A DNA stretch of 64,000 nt from Amycolatopsis nigrescens CSC17Ta-90 (GCF_000384315.1 NZ_ARVW01000001.1:1-64000); one strand, 5' to 3'; numbered from the stretch's first letter, positions 8,376 to 19,673 are shown. Translations and numbers: made by a program. The notes: generated by a model from the letters alone, not told the origin.

Positions 8376-8774
8376 TCAGGCGTCCAGCGCTACCTCGTGC
8401 CCGGACGCGCGCAGGGTGTCCACCGCGCGGGCCAGCTCCTCGGCCTTCACCAGCAGATGGTCGGTCTCGAAGGTGGACAGCGAGAACAGCGCGACCCCGG
8501 CCGCGGCGAGCTCGCCGGACAGCGCGGCGATGATCCCGGTGAGGGTGAAGGCCAGCGGGCCGCGCACGGTCAGCAGCCGCCAGCCGGACTCCACCTTCGC
8601 CCCCGCCGGGGTCAGCTCCGCCGGGCAGATCACGGACAGCTCCTGCGGCGTCCTGGTGACCGAGACCAGCGCCGGCTCCCGTGGGTCGAGCAGACCGGCC
8701 GGGGTCGGCGCGTCCGGCGCCAGCCGGGCGACCACGTACTCGCCCGGCTGGACGTCGACGGCGAGACGGCGCAT
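8376..8774 (-). CDS. ACT-domain protein
   Basis: 132 residues starting at the ATG 8772-8774, which overlaps the thyX stop by one base (TGATG), so it is translated by coupling. The last about 70 residues (LTVRGPLAFTLTGIIAALSG ... VALFSLSTFETDHLLV) show the ACT pattern of a small ligand-binding fold: beta-alpha-beta with the G-I-I-A-A-L-S loop. ACT proteins of this kind (CASTOR/DUF-like stand-alone ACT) usually bind amino acids; no enzyme domain is attached. The N-terminal part (QPGEYVVARL) fits the same family. Placed directly after thyX; no functional link is known to me. Confidence 0.8.
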   Translation of the reverse strand: MRRLAVDVQPGEYVVARLAPDAPTPAGLLDPREPALVSVTRTPQELSVICPAELTPAGAKVESGWRLLTVRGPLAFTLTGIIAALSGELAAAGVALFSLSTFETDHLLVKAEELARAVDTLRASGHEVALDA

Positions 8775-9526
8775 CAACCTTCCAGCACCTTCGGGCTCGA
8801 GGCGACCTCGGTGCCGTCCGGCAGCGTGGAGATGGTGAAGTCGGCGAACACGTTCTCCGCCGCCTTTTGCAGCTGCCGCAGGCATTCCACGGCCAGCGCG
8901 CGGATCTCCACGTCAGCGTGCTCGGTCGCGCGCATGGCCACGAAGTGCCGCCAGGCGCGGTAGTTCCCGGTGACCACGATCCTGGTCTCGGTGGCGTTCG
9001 GCAGCACCGCGCGGGCCGCCTGCCTGGCCTGCTTGCGGCGCAGCGTGGCGCTCGGCGCGTCCGCGAACTTGTCCTCCAGCCCGGCCAGCAGGTCGGTGTA
9101 GGCGTCCACACTGGCCTGCGCAGCGGCCACGAACTTCTCGTGCAGCTCGGGATCCTGCGCGATCACCTCGGGCTCGACGAAGGCCGCGTTGCGCTCGGGC
9201 ACGTAGCGCTGGGACAGCTGCGAGTAGGAGAAGTGCCGGTGCCGGATCAGCTCGTGGGTCAGCGAGCGGGAGATCCCGGTGATGTAGAAGCTGACCGAAC
9301 CGTGCTCGAGCACGGACAGGTGGCCGACCTCGATGATGTGGTCCACGTACCCGGCATTGGTGGCCGTCTTCGGGTTCGGCTTCTTCCAGGACTGGTAGCA
9401 GGCCCGGCCGGCGAACTCCGCCAGCGCCTGTCCCCCGTCGGCGTCGGTGGACCATGGCACGTCCTCCGGCGGGAAGAACTCGGTCTTCGCGATCAACTGA
9501 ACCTTGGGCGACACCGTTTCGGCCAC
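8774..9526 (-). CDS. thyX: Flavin-dependent thymidylate synthase
   Basis: Makes dTMP from dUMP using FAD, NADPH and methylene-tetrahydrofolate. The ThyX signature RHR-x7-S is intact (R95-H-R ... S105, followed by QRY), and the 250-residue length is normal. I use the GTG at 9524-9526, preceded by GAAGGAG with 7-nt spacing; an in-frame extension to 9598 has no RBS and overlaps the upstream regulatory region. The ACT gene is coupled to its stop codon. dapA and dapB are on the same strand in the neighbourhood, the thyX-dapA proximity being common in actinobacteria. Confidence 0.96.
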   Translation of the reverse strand: MAETVSPKVQLIAKTEFFPPEDVPWSTDADGGQALAEFAGRACYQSWKKPNPKTATNAGYVDHIIEVGHLSVLEHGSVSFYITGISRSLTHELIRHRHFSYSQLSQRYVPERNAAFVEPEVIAQDPELHEKFVAAAQASVDAYTDLLAGLEDKFADAPSATLRRKQARQAARAVLPNATETRIVVTGNYRAWRHFVAMRATEHADVEIRALAVECLRQLQKAAENVFADFTISTLPDGTEVASSPKVLEG

Positions 9527-9607
9527 GCTCGCACTCCTTCTCCCCGCACCTGCGCTGAACACGGGCAGCGTAACCGGCCACCACGACCATTCCCGCACGA
9601 CACCGCG

Positions 9608-9662
9608 ATGACACCACGGTCTCCTTGACCGATGTCAGAAGTGACGTCATAGTGGTGTCATG
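9608..9662 (+). promoter_or_regulatory. Leaderless promoter with flanking inverted-repeat operator
   Basis: TTGACC (9625-9630), a 17-nt spacer and CATAGT (9648-9653) form a -35/-10 pair; the ATG of the ribbon-helix-helix gene starts at 9660, six bases after the -10, so transcription should begin at or beside the start codon. ATGACACCAC (9608-9617) and GTGGTGTCAT (9652-9661) are a perfect 10-bp inverted repeat around the promoter, and TGACGTCA (9642-9649) is an additional palindrome. Autoregulation by the RHH protein is inferred. The thyX promoter must lie in the same 133-bp gap. Confidence 0.65.
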
Positions 9663-10169
9663 GACCTGACGCCCTACATCACCAGCCTCCGGGAGGATCT
9701 GGCCGCCACGGCCTCCGCCGGCGACGAACAGACCCAGCGCGCGGCGGCCGTGCTGGCCGGGGCGCTGGAGCCCGCGGTGCGGCTCACCCTGATGAACGCG
9801 CTGGCCGACCTGGCCGCGGAGGTCACCGCCGGGCTGCCCGGTCAGGTGGTCGAGGTGCGGCTGGACGGCAGGGACGTCCGGGTCGTGGTCACCGGGGACC
9901 GGCAGCCGGAACCGCCGCGTGAACCGGAACGCCCGCGGACCCCACCGCCGATCGACGGCGACATCAGCCGGCTGACGCTGCGCCTGGTGGAGCAGATCAA
10001 GGGACAGGCCGAGCAGGCCGCCGCGTCGCAGGGGGTGTCGCTGAACACCTTCATCTCCCAGGCCGTCCAGGGCGCGCTGCACGCCAAGTCCCAGTTCCAC
10101 CGGCCGGAAAACACCGCACAGCAGGGCAACCAGACCGAATCGCAGCTGCACGGCTGGGTAAGGGGATGA
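9660..10169 (+). CDS. Ribbon-helix-helix DNA-binding protein (HicB/Arc type)
   Basis: 169 residues. The C-terminal part (about 103-145) reads as an Arc/HicB-like ribbon-helix-helix: LTLRLVEQIKGQAEQAAASQ followed by GVSLNTFISQAV, where a beta strand is followed by two helices with the conserved S-L-N-x-F. The N-terminal 80 residues form a separate helical and beta region (repeated Ala/Leu helices, then VVEVRLDGRDVRVVV) that I do not recognise. No toxin partner is adjacent; instead its stop overlaps the start of the DUF4097 gene by 4 bp (ATGA). A leaderless, palindrome-flanked promoter precedes it, suggesting autorepression. Confidence 0.8.
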   Translation: MDLTPYITSLREDLAATASAGDEQTQRAAAVLAGALEPAVRLTLMNALADLAAEVTAGLPGQVVEVRLDGRDVRVVVTGDRQPEPPREPERPRTPPPIDGDISRLTLRLVEQIKGQAEQAAASQGVSLNTFISQAVQGALHAKSQFHRPENTAQQGNQTESQLHGWVRG

Positions 10170-11089
10170 CCGGAATGACCGAGACACCTGACACCGCTGA
10201 ACCTTCAGGTACCGAGAACGAGCTGGTGCGCAGCGAGTCGTTCCCGGTCGAAGGCCCGGTGGAACTGGATCTGGGCATCACCCTCGGCAAGATCGACATC
10301 CGGCTGACCGAGCGCACCGAGGCCGTCGTGGAGCTACGGCACGACGCGTCCGAACAGGTGCCCTGGGCCGAAGGCGTGACGAACCTGCTGAGCTGGGTGA
10401 GCGACCGGTTCGGCGCCGACCTCCGCGGCTCGGCCACCGACGCGGTGCAGCAGAGCCGGATCGAGAAGACCGGCGCACGGATCGTGGTGCGCGCCCCGGA
10501 TGCCTTGCCGCTGCACAAGATTCCGCTCGCCGTGCGGGTGTACGCGCCTTCGGGTTCTCAGCTCAAGGTGCGGGCCGGCGCCGCCGAGGTGACCTCGACC
10601 GGGACTGCGGGCCGGGCCGACGTGGTCAGCGGCTCCGGCGATGTCGCGCTGGACAAGGTCGACGGCCCGGCCTCCGTGCGCACCGGTTCCGGCGACATCC
10701 GGGTCGGCGGCGCGCTCGCCGGGCTCCAGGTGAAGACCGGCGGCGGCAACGTGGAGGCCTCGGAGCTGACCGGCTCCGGATCGATGGTGACCGGCACCGG
10801 GGACGTCTGGCTCGGCGCGGTGTCCGGGGACGTGATGGTGCGCAGCGGCAGCGGGGACGTGGCGATCGCCGACGCGTCCTCCGGCACCCTCGAGCTGCAG
10901 ACCGGTTCCGGTGAGATCCGGGTCGGCGTGCACTCCGGGGTGGCCGCCGAAATCACCCTGTCCTCCAGCGCGGGCCGGGTGTCCAGTGAGCTCGAAATGG
11001 CCGACCAGAAGCCGGAGGGCGAGGTCCCGCTGCGAGTGCAGGCCAGGACCGGCCTCGGCAACGCGGTGGTGACCCGCTCCGCGCTCTGA
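10166..11089 (+). CDS. DUF4097 beta-strand-repeat protein
   Basis: 307 residues, no signal peptide or membrane segment. From about residue 130 it consists of short repeats of the type SGSGDVALDKV, TGSGDIRVGG, TGTGDVWLGAV, SGSGDVAIAD and TGSGEIRVGV, each a G-S/T-G-D/E turn between beta strands, the hallmark of DUF4097, which should fold as a right-handed beta solenoid. The function of the family is unknown. It overlaps the RHH gene by 4 bp and ends at a 7-bp hairpin, so the two form a closed two-gene operon. ATG at 10166 is used; a second ATG three codons later is possible. Confidence 0.85.
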   Translation: MTGMTETPDTAEPSGTENELVRSESFPVEGPVELDLGITLGKIDIRLTERTEAVVELRHDASEQVPWAEGVTNLLSWVSDRFGADLRGSATDAVQQSRIEKTGARIVVRAPDALPLHKIPLAVRVYAPSGSQLKVRAGAAEVTSTGTAGRADVVSGSGDVALDKVDGPASVRTGSGDIRVGGALAGLQVKTGGGNVEASELTGSGSMVTGTGDVWLGAVSGDVMVRSGSGDVAIADASSGTLELQTGSGEIRVGVHSGVAAEITLSSSAGRVSSELEMADQKPEGEVPLRVQARTGLGNAVVTRSAL

Positions 11090-11091
11090 GC

Positions 11092-11109
11092 TGGGGGCGC
11101 ATGCCCCCA
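11092..11109 (+). terminator. Terminator of the RHH-DUF4097 operon
   Basis: TGGGGGC (11092-11098) pairs with GCCCCCA (11103-11109) across a GCAT loop, starting 2 nt after the stop codon. TTGAT follows, a minimal U-rich end. Confidence 0.65.
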
Positions 11110-11227
11110 TTGATCGGGTGCGGGTGTCCCGCAAGATTCTGAGGGCCATCGCCCAGGGGATGAAGGGGCTTCGGCACGGGGCGACCCGCGCCGGAGCCCC
11201 TTCTGCTTTCCGTCGGACGCAGGCCGT

Positions 11228-12436
11228 TCAGAGCTGCTTGCGCAGGACGGGTGCCAGGTCGCCGCGGCCACCGACCGCGACCCCGTCCAGGCCGAGCCAT
11301 TCCGCCATCGCCCGCAGTTCCGCGGCCAACTCGGCGGCGACCCGGCCGCGCTCGGCACCCGGCTCGGCGAACGCGCCCGGCACCCGCAGCAGCCCGGCCG
11401 CGCGGTCGGCCTTCAGGTCCACCCTGCCGACCAGCTCACCGTCGAGCAGGAACGGGAAAACGTAGTAGCCGTGCACCCGCTTCGGCTCCGGGACGTAGAT
11501 CTCGATGCGGTAGTGGAAACCGAACAGCCGCTCGGTCCTGGCCCGCTCCCAGATCAGCGGGTCGAACGGGCAGAGCAGCGCCCTGCCGGTGATCGACCTC
11601 GGCGCGCCGGTGCCGGTGCGGCGGTAGGCCTGCGCCGGCCAGTCGCGCACCAGCACCGGTTCCAGCACCCCGTCCTCGACGAGCTCGGCGACCGCCTTGC
11701 GGCTCACCTCCGGCCCGATCCGGTAGTAGTCGCGCAGATCCGGTTCGGTGGCCACCCCGAGCGCGGTGGCAGCGCGGGTGATCAGCGCACGCGCGCCCTC
11801 GTCCTGGTCGACCCGGCGGGCCAGCACCTCCGGCGGCACCACCCGCTCGGTCAGGTCGTATAGCCGCTCGAAACCGCGGCGGGTACCGGTGGTCAGCCGT
11901 CCGGTGCCGAACAGCCACTCGCAGATCCGCTTCACCTCGGACCGGTCCCACCAGGCCCCTGGGGCGCGCTTGGCCGGGCCGGTGAGCTCGCGTTCGATGC
12001 CGCCGGCACCGATCGGGCCCAGCTCCTTGACCACCCGCAGCACGTCCTCGGCCAGCGACGGGGAATGGTCCAGGATCTGCTCGTAGCGGCGCCACCAGCC
12101 GGGGCGCTTGGCCCCGGAGTGCAGCAGCGGCCAGTCCTCCACCGGCACCAGGCTGGCCTCGTGCGCCCAGTTCTCCACCAGCAGCCGCGGCCGCTTGCTG
12201 CTGTGCGTCCAGGCGGCATCGTCGACCAGCGCCTGGTCGTAGCCGCCCAGCCGGGCGAACAGCGGGGCGTAGTGCGCTCGCACCGCCACGTTCACCGAGT
12301 CGAGCTGGATCAGCTGCACCCTGGACAGCACCCGCCGCAGGTGCCGCCTCGTCGGCTCACCCGCCGGCCTCGGATCCGCGAAACCCTGTGCGGCCAGCGC
12401 CATCCGCCGCGCCACCGCCGAACTGATCGTCTGCAT
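11228..12436 (-). CDS. YcaQ/AlkX-like winged-helix DNA glycosylase
   Basis: 402 residues of the HTH_42 (YcaQ) family, of which Escherichia coli YcaQ is a glycosylase that unhooks interstrand cross-links and Streptomyces AlkZ protects against azinomycin. The catalytic QxD triad element is visible as Q44-L45-D46 in LIQLDSVNV, the variant of the YcaQ branch rather than the QxQ of AlkZ. Conserved tryptophans and the FDPLIWERARTERLFGF segment (about 295-312) are typical of the family. ATG start at 12434-12436, 2 bp after the stop of the exporter gene, so the two are an operon. A self-resistance role is possible but not shown. Confidence 0.87.
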   Translation of the reverse strand: MQTISSAVARRMALAAQGFADPRPAGEPTRRHLRRVLSRVQLIQLDSVNVAVRAHYAPLFARLGGYDQALVDDAAWTHSSKRPRLLVENWAHEASLVPVEDWPLLHSGAKRPGWWRRYEQILDHSPSLAEDVLRVVKELGPIGAGGIERELTGPAKRAPGAWWDRSEVKRICEWLFGTGRLTTGTRRGFERLYDLTERVVPPEVLARRVDQDEGARALITRAATALGVATEPDLRDYYRIGPEVSRKAVAELVEDGVLEPVLVRDWPAQAYRRTGTGAPRSITGRALLCPFDPLIWERARTERLFGFHYRIEIYVPEPKRVHGYYVFPFLLDGELVGRVDLKADRAAGLLRVPGAFAEPGAERGRVAAELAAELRAMAEWLGLDGVAVGGRGDLAPVLRKQL

Positions 12437-12438
12437 GA

Positions 12439-13380
12439 TCAGTCCATCCTGCCAGCGGGCACCGACATTTCCGCCTTCGCTCCCGCCGGTGCCCGTTCGG
12501 CGCGCACCACGACCACCACCGCGGCGATCACCAGCACCCCGCCGGCCAGCTGCGCCGGCCCGAACCGCTCACCGGCGAAGAGCACCCCGAGCAGGACCGC
12601 GATCACCGGGTTCACGTAGGCGTAGGTGGCCACCGTGGACACCGGCAGCCGGGACAGCACGAAGACGTAGGAGCTGTAGCCGATCAGCGAACCGGCCACG
12701 ATCAGGTAGCCGAGGCCGAGCCAGGACGCCCCGCTCGCCGCGCCGGGGTCCAGCCGCTGCCCGGTGGCGAGCCCGACCGCACCGAGCGCCGCACCCGCCA
12801 CGCACAGCTCGACGGCGGCCGCGGCGAACGGGTTGGCCGGCATCGGCAGCCTGGTGCTGGCCACCGTGCCGGCGGCCCAGCTGAACGCGGCGAGCAGCAT
12901 CACCCAAGGCGCCCAGGCGGCGGTGCCATGCGCGCCTTCGGCCGGCCCGCCGAGCAGCACCAGCAGCGCGATCCCGGCCAGGCCGAGCAGCACGCCGATC
13001 AGCGTCACCGCGGGCGGACGGTGCCCCAGCACCCGGCGCATCATCAGCACGAACAGCGGCACCGACGCGACCAGCAGGGCGGCGAGGCCGGAGGAGATCT
13101 TGGTCTCCGCCACGGTCAGCAGGCCCTGCCCGCAGCCCGCCATCAGCAGCCCGGCCAGTGCCGCCGAGCCGAACTGCGCGCGGCTCATCCGCAGCGCGCC
13201 GCGGCCGCTGGCGACCAGGACGACCAGCAGCAGCACCGGGCCGGCAACGCCGAACCGCAGCGCCGCGCCGAGCAGCGGTGGAATCGACTCGACCAGGTAC
13301 CGGATGGCCAGGTAGGTGGAACCCCAAACCACGTACACGATGCCGAGAGCGGCCACCGGAAGCCAAGATCTACTACCCAT
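12439..13380 (-). CDS. EamA/DMT family transporter
   Basis: 313 residues, ten hydrophobic segments in two homologous halves, with the family pattern VVWGSTYLAIR near the N-terminus and AYVNPVIAVLLGVLFAGE in the second half. Members export amino acids, metabolites or drugs; the substrate is not visible. Start taken at ATG 13378-13380, just before the first membrane segment; 17 more in-frame codons upstream are not conserved in type. It is two bases ahead of the YcaQ-like glycosylase gene and divergent from the acetyltransferase gene. Confidence 0.9.
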   Translation of the reverse strand: MGSRSWLPVAALGIVYVVWGSTYLAIRYLVESIPPLLGAALRFGVAGPVLLLVVLVASGRGALRMSRAQFGSAALAGLLMAGCGQGLLTVAETKISSGLAALLVASVPLFVLMMRRVLGHRPPAVTLIGVLLGLAGIALLVLLGGPAEGAHGTAAWAPWVMLLAAFSWAAGTVASTRLPMPANPFAAAAVELCVAGAALGAVGLATGQRLDPGAASGASWLGLGYLIVAGSLIGYSSYVFVLSRLPVSTVATYAYVNPVIAVLLGVLFAGERFGPAQLAGGVLVIAAVVVVVRAERAPAGAKAEMSVPAGRMD

Positions 13381-13473
13381 GGGCCGACTGTCGCACGAAC
13401 CACCGACAGAAGAACAGTGGTTATTCGCCACGGCCTAGCCACCGCCATCGCCGCCGGCCGATAGGTTGCCGGA

Positions 13474-14034
13474 ATGAGCACCGCGGACGTCCACCGGGCA
13501 CAGGCCGACCAGGCCGCCGAGATCGCCAGGATCCAGCGGGTCACCTGGCGCGCGGCCTATGCCGACCTGCTCGGCGAGCACGCACTCACAGCGCTGGAAG
13601 CGGCGGACGCGGAAGCGCAGTGGACCGGCGCGATCGAGCACCCCGGCACCCTGGTCTACGTGGCCACCGAAGGCAGCTTCACGGTCGGCTTCTGCGTGGC
13701 AGGCCCGGCACCGGAGCCGGAAGCGGCCGCGGCGGACGGCAGCCTGCCCCCGGACGCGGACCGGCTCGGGCTGATCGCCTCACTGCTGGTCGAACCCCGC
13801 TGGGGCCGCCGGGGACACGGCGGGCGGCTGCTCGCCACCGCGGCCGAGGGCCTGCGCGTGCAGGGGGCCGAGCGCGGCATCGCCTGGGTGGCGCAGTCCG
13901 ACGCGGCGTCACTGGGCCTGTTCCGCCGGGCCGGCTGGAAACCGGACGGCACCGTGCGCACCCTGGACACCGGCGAGCGGACCGTCCGCGAACTGCGGCT
14001 GACCGGCGGCCTGGAGCTCAAGCTCGCGGAGTAG
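13474..14034 (+). CDS. GNAT family N-acetyltransferase
   Basis: 186 residues with the acetyl-CoA binding motif A in IASLLVEPRWGRRGHGGRLL (about 105-124, R-R-G-H-G-G) and the later AWVAQSDAASLGLFRRAGW motif B region. N-terminal half has the substrate-side helices of the GNAT fold. Substrate unknown. The ATG has no good Shine-Dalgarno sequence. Its 3' end overlaps the convergent GtrA gene by 17 bp. Confidence 0.88.
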   Translation: MSTADVHRAQADQAAEIARIQRVTWRAAYADLLGEHALTALEAADAEAQWTGAIEHPGTLVYVATEGSFTVGFCVAGPAPEPEAAAADGSLPPDADRLGLIASLLVEPRWGRRGHGGRLLATAAEGLRVQGAERGIAWVAQSDAASLGLFRRAGWKPDGTVRTLDTGERTVRELRLTGGLELKLAE

Positions 14035-14554
14035 CCCGGTCGGTGAACACGACCCAGCGCATCACCGAGTACATGAACGCGCCCTCGCAGGCGCCCGCGA
14101 TGATCCTGGACAGGTGGTACTGCACGCCCAGCGCGGCCAGCCCGCTGCCGACGCCGAGGATGAACGCCAGGTAGTTGATCACCACGGCCACCGCGTAGCG
14201 CCATGCCTGTCCGCCGACCGGCGCGTGCGAGCGGAAGTTCATCTTCCGGTTGAGCACGAAGCTCAGCCCGAAGGCGCAGACGTACGCGAGCGTGACGCTG
14301 ACCGCCACCGGGAGTCCCCACCAGCCGTGCAGCACGGTCAGCAGGGCGAGATCGACCCCGAAGGTGAAGCCGTTGATCAGCGCGAAGCCGAGGAAACTGG
14401 GGGCCACCCACCGGCTCAGCCCGAACGGCAGCCGCGCCACCACGGCCGCGCAGAATCCGGCGAACTTCTCGGCCGAAGCCGGCCCGGTGCGCAGGGCTAG
14501 ATCCTCGGCCACGGCGTCGAGAATGCCATCGCCAGGTGACCGGGAGCCGACCAC
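14018..14554 (-). CDS. GtrA family membrane protein
   Basis: 178 residues, four membrane segments from about residue 50 onwards, with FALINGFTFGVDLALLTVL and the conserved FVLNRKMNFRS motif of GtrA-like flippases, which move polyprenyl-linked sugars for cell-wall glycosylation. The first about 45 residues are hydrophilic and may be an N-terminal extension. GTG start with GGAAG 8 nt upstream. Convergent overlap with the GNAT gene. Confidence 0.88.
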   Translation of the reverse strand: MVGSRSPGDGILDAVAEDLALRTGPASAEKFAGFCAAVVARLPFGLSRWVAPSFLGFALINGFTFGVDLALLTVLHGWWGLPVAVSVTLAYVCAFGLSFVLNRKMNFRSHAPVGGQAWRYAVAVVINYLAFILGVGSGLAALGVQYHLSRIIAGACEGAFMYSVMRWVVFTDRATPRA

Positions 14555-14669
14555 CAGGTGATCTTCCGGTGTGCACGGTGTCTCCCCTACGGGAGCAAAC
14601 CCGGGGGTTTACCCCACCGACTGCCGATCGCACGGCTGCTAGCTTGGCAAGAGTTCCCCTGGAGGTCCC

Positions 14670-15191
14670 ATGTTCGGCTGGCTGTGCGTGACGCTCGGTG
14701 TCGCGTTCGGCTCGGCACTGCTCCCCCTGATCAGCGTCGAGGTCTGGGTGCTCGGCCTGGTGTCCAACCAGCCGGGGGTGCACTGGCTGGCGGTCGGCGC
14801 CGCGGTCGCGGTCGGCCAGGTGGCCGGGAAGCTGCTCTTCTACCTCGCCGCGCGCGGTTCGATCAGGTTGCCGGCCGTGCTGCACGACCGGCTGCACCGC
14901 GAGCACCAGCCGTCGGCACGGCGGGATCGCTGGCGGGCCAAGACGAAATGGCTGCGGGCGAAGCTGGAGGCGTTGCGTGAACGCTGCCACCGGCATCCAC
15001 ATTGGATGAACGGCACCTACTGGGTCAGCGCGGTAGTCGGGCTGCCACCGTTCATGGCCACCACCGTGCTGGCCGGTCTGGTGCGGATGCGGCTGTCCAC
15101 TTTCCTCACCGCCGGCCTGCTCGGCCGCTGGGTGCGCTACAGCCTGCTCGCCGCGGCTCCCGCGGTCTTCGCCGGCTGGATGCACCTCTAG
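14670..15191 (+). CDS. Small VTT/DedA-like membrane protein
   Basis: 173 residues. Two hydrophobic hairpins at about 1-60 and 110-170 flank a basic hydrophilic loop (KTKWLRAKLEALRERC). The layout, a GQVAGKLLFYLAARG segment and a VVGLPPFMATTVLAGLVRM segment are like the re-entrant repeats of VTT/DedA proteins, but the protein is shorter than usual, so the family assignment is tentative. ATG with GGAGG 4 nt upstream. A hairpin-rich 115-bp gap separates it from the divergent GtrA gene; it ends 4 bp inside the convergent cupin gene. Confidence 0.7.
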   Translation: MFGWLCVTLGVAFGSALLPLISVEVWVLGLVSNQPGVHWLAVGAAVAVGQVAGKLLFYLAARGSIRLPAVLHDRLHREHQPSARRDRWRAKTKWLRAKLEALRERCHRHPHWMNGTYWVSAVVGLPPFMATTVLAGLVRMRLSTFLTAGLLGRWVRYSLLAAAPAVFAGWMHL

Positions 15192-15514
15192 TTCCCGTAC
15201 TGGCTCGTCTCCGGACGCTCGACCAGCACCACGTGCGAGGGCTCCTCGGCCACCGGGCGGTGCTCGATTCCCTTGCGCACCACGAAAATCTCCCCCGCGT
15301 TGAGCGTGACCGGCCGCTGCCCCGCGAGGTCGAGCCGGAAGCTGCCGTCCCAGCAGAGGAAAAGCTCGTCCTCGTCGTGCCAGTGCCACGGGAACTCGCC
15401 CTCCAGCCTCGCGACCCGCAGCACGGCGTCGTTCACCACCGCCAGCTCGCGCTGCTGGAAGGGGCCGGGCAGACCGGCGATGATCTCGTCGACCGAGACG
15501 GGTTCGTTCGTCAT
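15188..15514 (-). CDS. Cupin-domain protein
   Basis: 108 residues. WHWHDEDELFLCWDGSFRL has the H-x-H-x4-E pattern of cupin motif 1 and EIFVVRKGIEHRPV the G-x5-H of motif 2, so a metal-binding double-stranded beta helix is expected. Substrate unknown. ATG at 15512-15514 with AGGATGG upstream. Divergent from the MocR regulator with only 64 bp between starts, which suggests that the regulator controls it. Confidence 0.88.
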   Translation of the reverse strand: MTNEPVSVDEIIAGLPGPFQQRELAVVNDAVLRVARLEGEFPWHWHDEDELFLCWDGSFRLDLAGQRPVTLNAGEIFVVRKGIEHRPVAEEPSHVVLVERPETSQYGN

Positions 15515-15553
15515 GCGAGCCATCCTGCGCGGGACGGGGTCGCCGGCCCAGAG

Positions 15554-15571
15554 CCAATCCGGCAGAATTGG
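15554..15571. promoter_or_regulatory. Short inverted repeat between cupin and mocR-type genes
   Basis: CCAAT (15554-15558) and ATTGG (15567-15571) are inverted 8 nt before the start of the MocR-type gene. Arms are short; candidate operator only, by position in the divergent promoter. Confidence 0.3.
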
Positions 15572-15578
15572 ACCGGAG

Positions 15579-17002
15579 ATGGAACCATTTGCGCTGACCG
15601 AGCGGCTCGGTCGCTGGTCCTCCGGCCGCGGGCCGCTGTACCTGCTGCTCGCGGCCAGGCTGCGGCGGCTGATCGACGACGGCGAGCTGCCGCCGGGGAC
15701 CGCCCTGCCGCCCGACCGGGTGCTCGCCGCCGCGCTCGCGGTGGGCCGCGGCACGGTCGTCGCCGCCTACGACCTGCTGAGCCAGGAGTCGCGGATCGTC
15801 CGGCGCCAGGGCAGCGGCACCAGGGTCGCCGGAGCAGCGGCCACCGGGCCGGACACCTCGGACTCCCCCTCCACACCGGTGTTCCTGCACCTGCTGGAGC
15901 CACCGGACGACGTGCTCGTGCTCGCCTGCGCGGCACCCCGCTGCCCGCCGGAAGTGGCCGAGGCATACTCGCGCGTGCTGCCCGAACTGGCCGCGACCGG
16001 GGACGACATCGGTTATCACCCTTCGGGCACGCACCGGCTTCGGCTTGCCGTCGCCGAGCACTACGCGGCGCGGGGCGTGCCCACCGAACCGGCGCAGATA
16101 CTGGTCACCAACGGTGCCCAGCAGGCGCTTTCCCTGCTGGCCCGCGCCTTCGTCCGGCCCGGTGACCAGGTGCTGGTGGAGGCGCCGACCTACCCCGGCG
16201 CGCTGGAGGCCTTCCGGGAGGAGGCGGCCGTCCTGCGCGGGCTGCCGGTCGGGCTCACCGGGTTCGAGGCGGCGCTGCGCGAGCACCGGCCCGCGCTCGC
16301 CTACCTGATACCGAGCTTCCAGAACCCGACCGGCTCGGTGCTGCCGGCACTGCTGCGGCGGCGGCTGGCAGCGGCGGCGACCGCCGCCGGTGTCCCGCTG
16401 ATCGACGACGAAGTCCTGGCCGGGCTGGGTTTCCCGGGCCAGGAGACCCCGCCTCCGCTGGCGGTCTACGGGGACTCGGTGCTCTCGGTCGGCTCGCTGA
16501 GCAAGCTCGTCTGGGGCGGGCTCCGGGTCGGCTGGGTGCGGGCACCGGTGCCGGTCGTGGCCAGGCTCGCCCGGTTGCGCGCGGTGCACGACCTCGGCGG
16601 TGACCTGCCCGCCCAGCTGGTCGCGGCCGAACTGCTGCCACGGCTGGCGGAACTGCTGGAGAGGCGCGCGGTGCGGCGGCAGGCCGGGCACGACCACTTG
16701 CGCGCAGAGCTGGCCAGGCTGCTGCCGGACTGGGAGGTGCCGCCGGTGCCCGGTGGGCAGACCCTGTGGGTGCGGCTGCCGCACGGCGACGGCACCTCGT
16801 TCGCGCAGGCAGCACTGCGCCACCGGGTCGCCGTGCTGCCGGGCACCGGCCTCGACGTCACCGGCGGCAGCACGGCCTACCTGCGCCTGCCTTTCCTGCT
16901 GCCGCAGGAGGAACTGACCACGGCGGTGAGCCGGCTCGCCGGGGCCTGGCAGGACTACCGCCCGCCGCCGGCCAGGGTCACCGCGGCACCGGTCATGGCG
17001 AT

Positions 17003-17006
<4 letters not shown>
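15579..17006 (+). CDS. MocR-type regulator (GntR wHTH fused to aminotransferase fold)
   Basis: 475 residues. An N-terminal GntR winged helix (about 15-78, with PLYLLLAARLRRLIDDGEL, VGRGTVVAAYDLL and a QGSGTRV wing) is joined to a fold-type I aminotransferase domain (about 105-460). The PLP lysine is K309 in SVGSLSKLVW and the F-Q-N-P-T-G motif is at 247-252. Such regulators use PLP chemistry as an effector sensor. Start is the ATG at 15579 with GGAG close upstream; the open frame extends far 5' but into the divergent cupin gene. The last 4 bp overlap the convergent TPR gene. Confidence 0.92.
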
Positions 17007-19597
<2,591 letters not shown>

Positions 19598-19636
19598 GAG
19601 TCCTTTTCCACGCGGAAACTGCTTCAGATACAGCGA

Positions 19637-19673
19637 AGGACGCCTCCAGTGCATGAGGCACTGAAGGCGTCCT
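19637..19673 (-). terminator. Hairpin between pnp and the M16 gene, CAGCGAAGG family
   Basis: Arms 19637-19652 and 19658-19673 form a 16-bp stem with a 5-nt loop; the single non-Watson-Crick position is a G-U pair on the minus strand, the direction of pnp transcription. The flank CAGCGAAGG (19631-19639) is shared with the larger palindromes at 32370 and 40393. Likely terminator or processing site of pnp. Confidence 0.75.

Noticed and set aside
13656..16823. 1055-codon minus-strand frame
   Set aside because: Runs antisense through GNAT, VTT and MocR genes and through the real GtrA and cupin genes in another frame.
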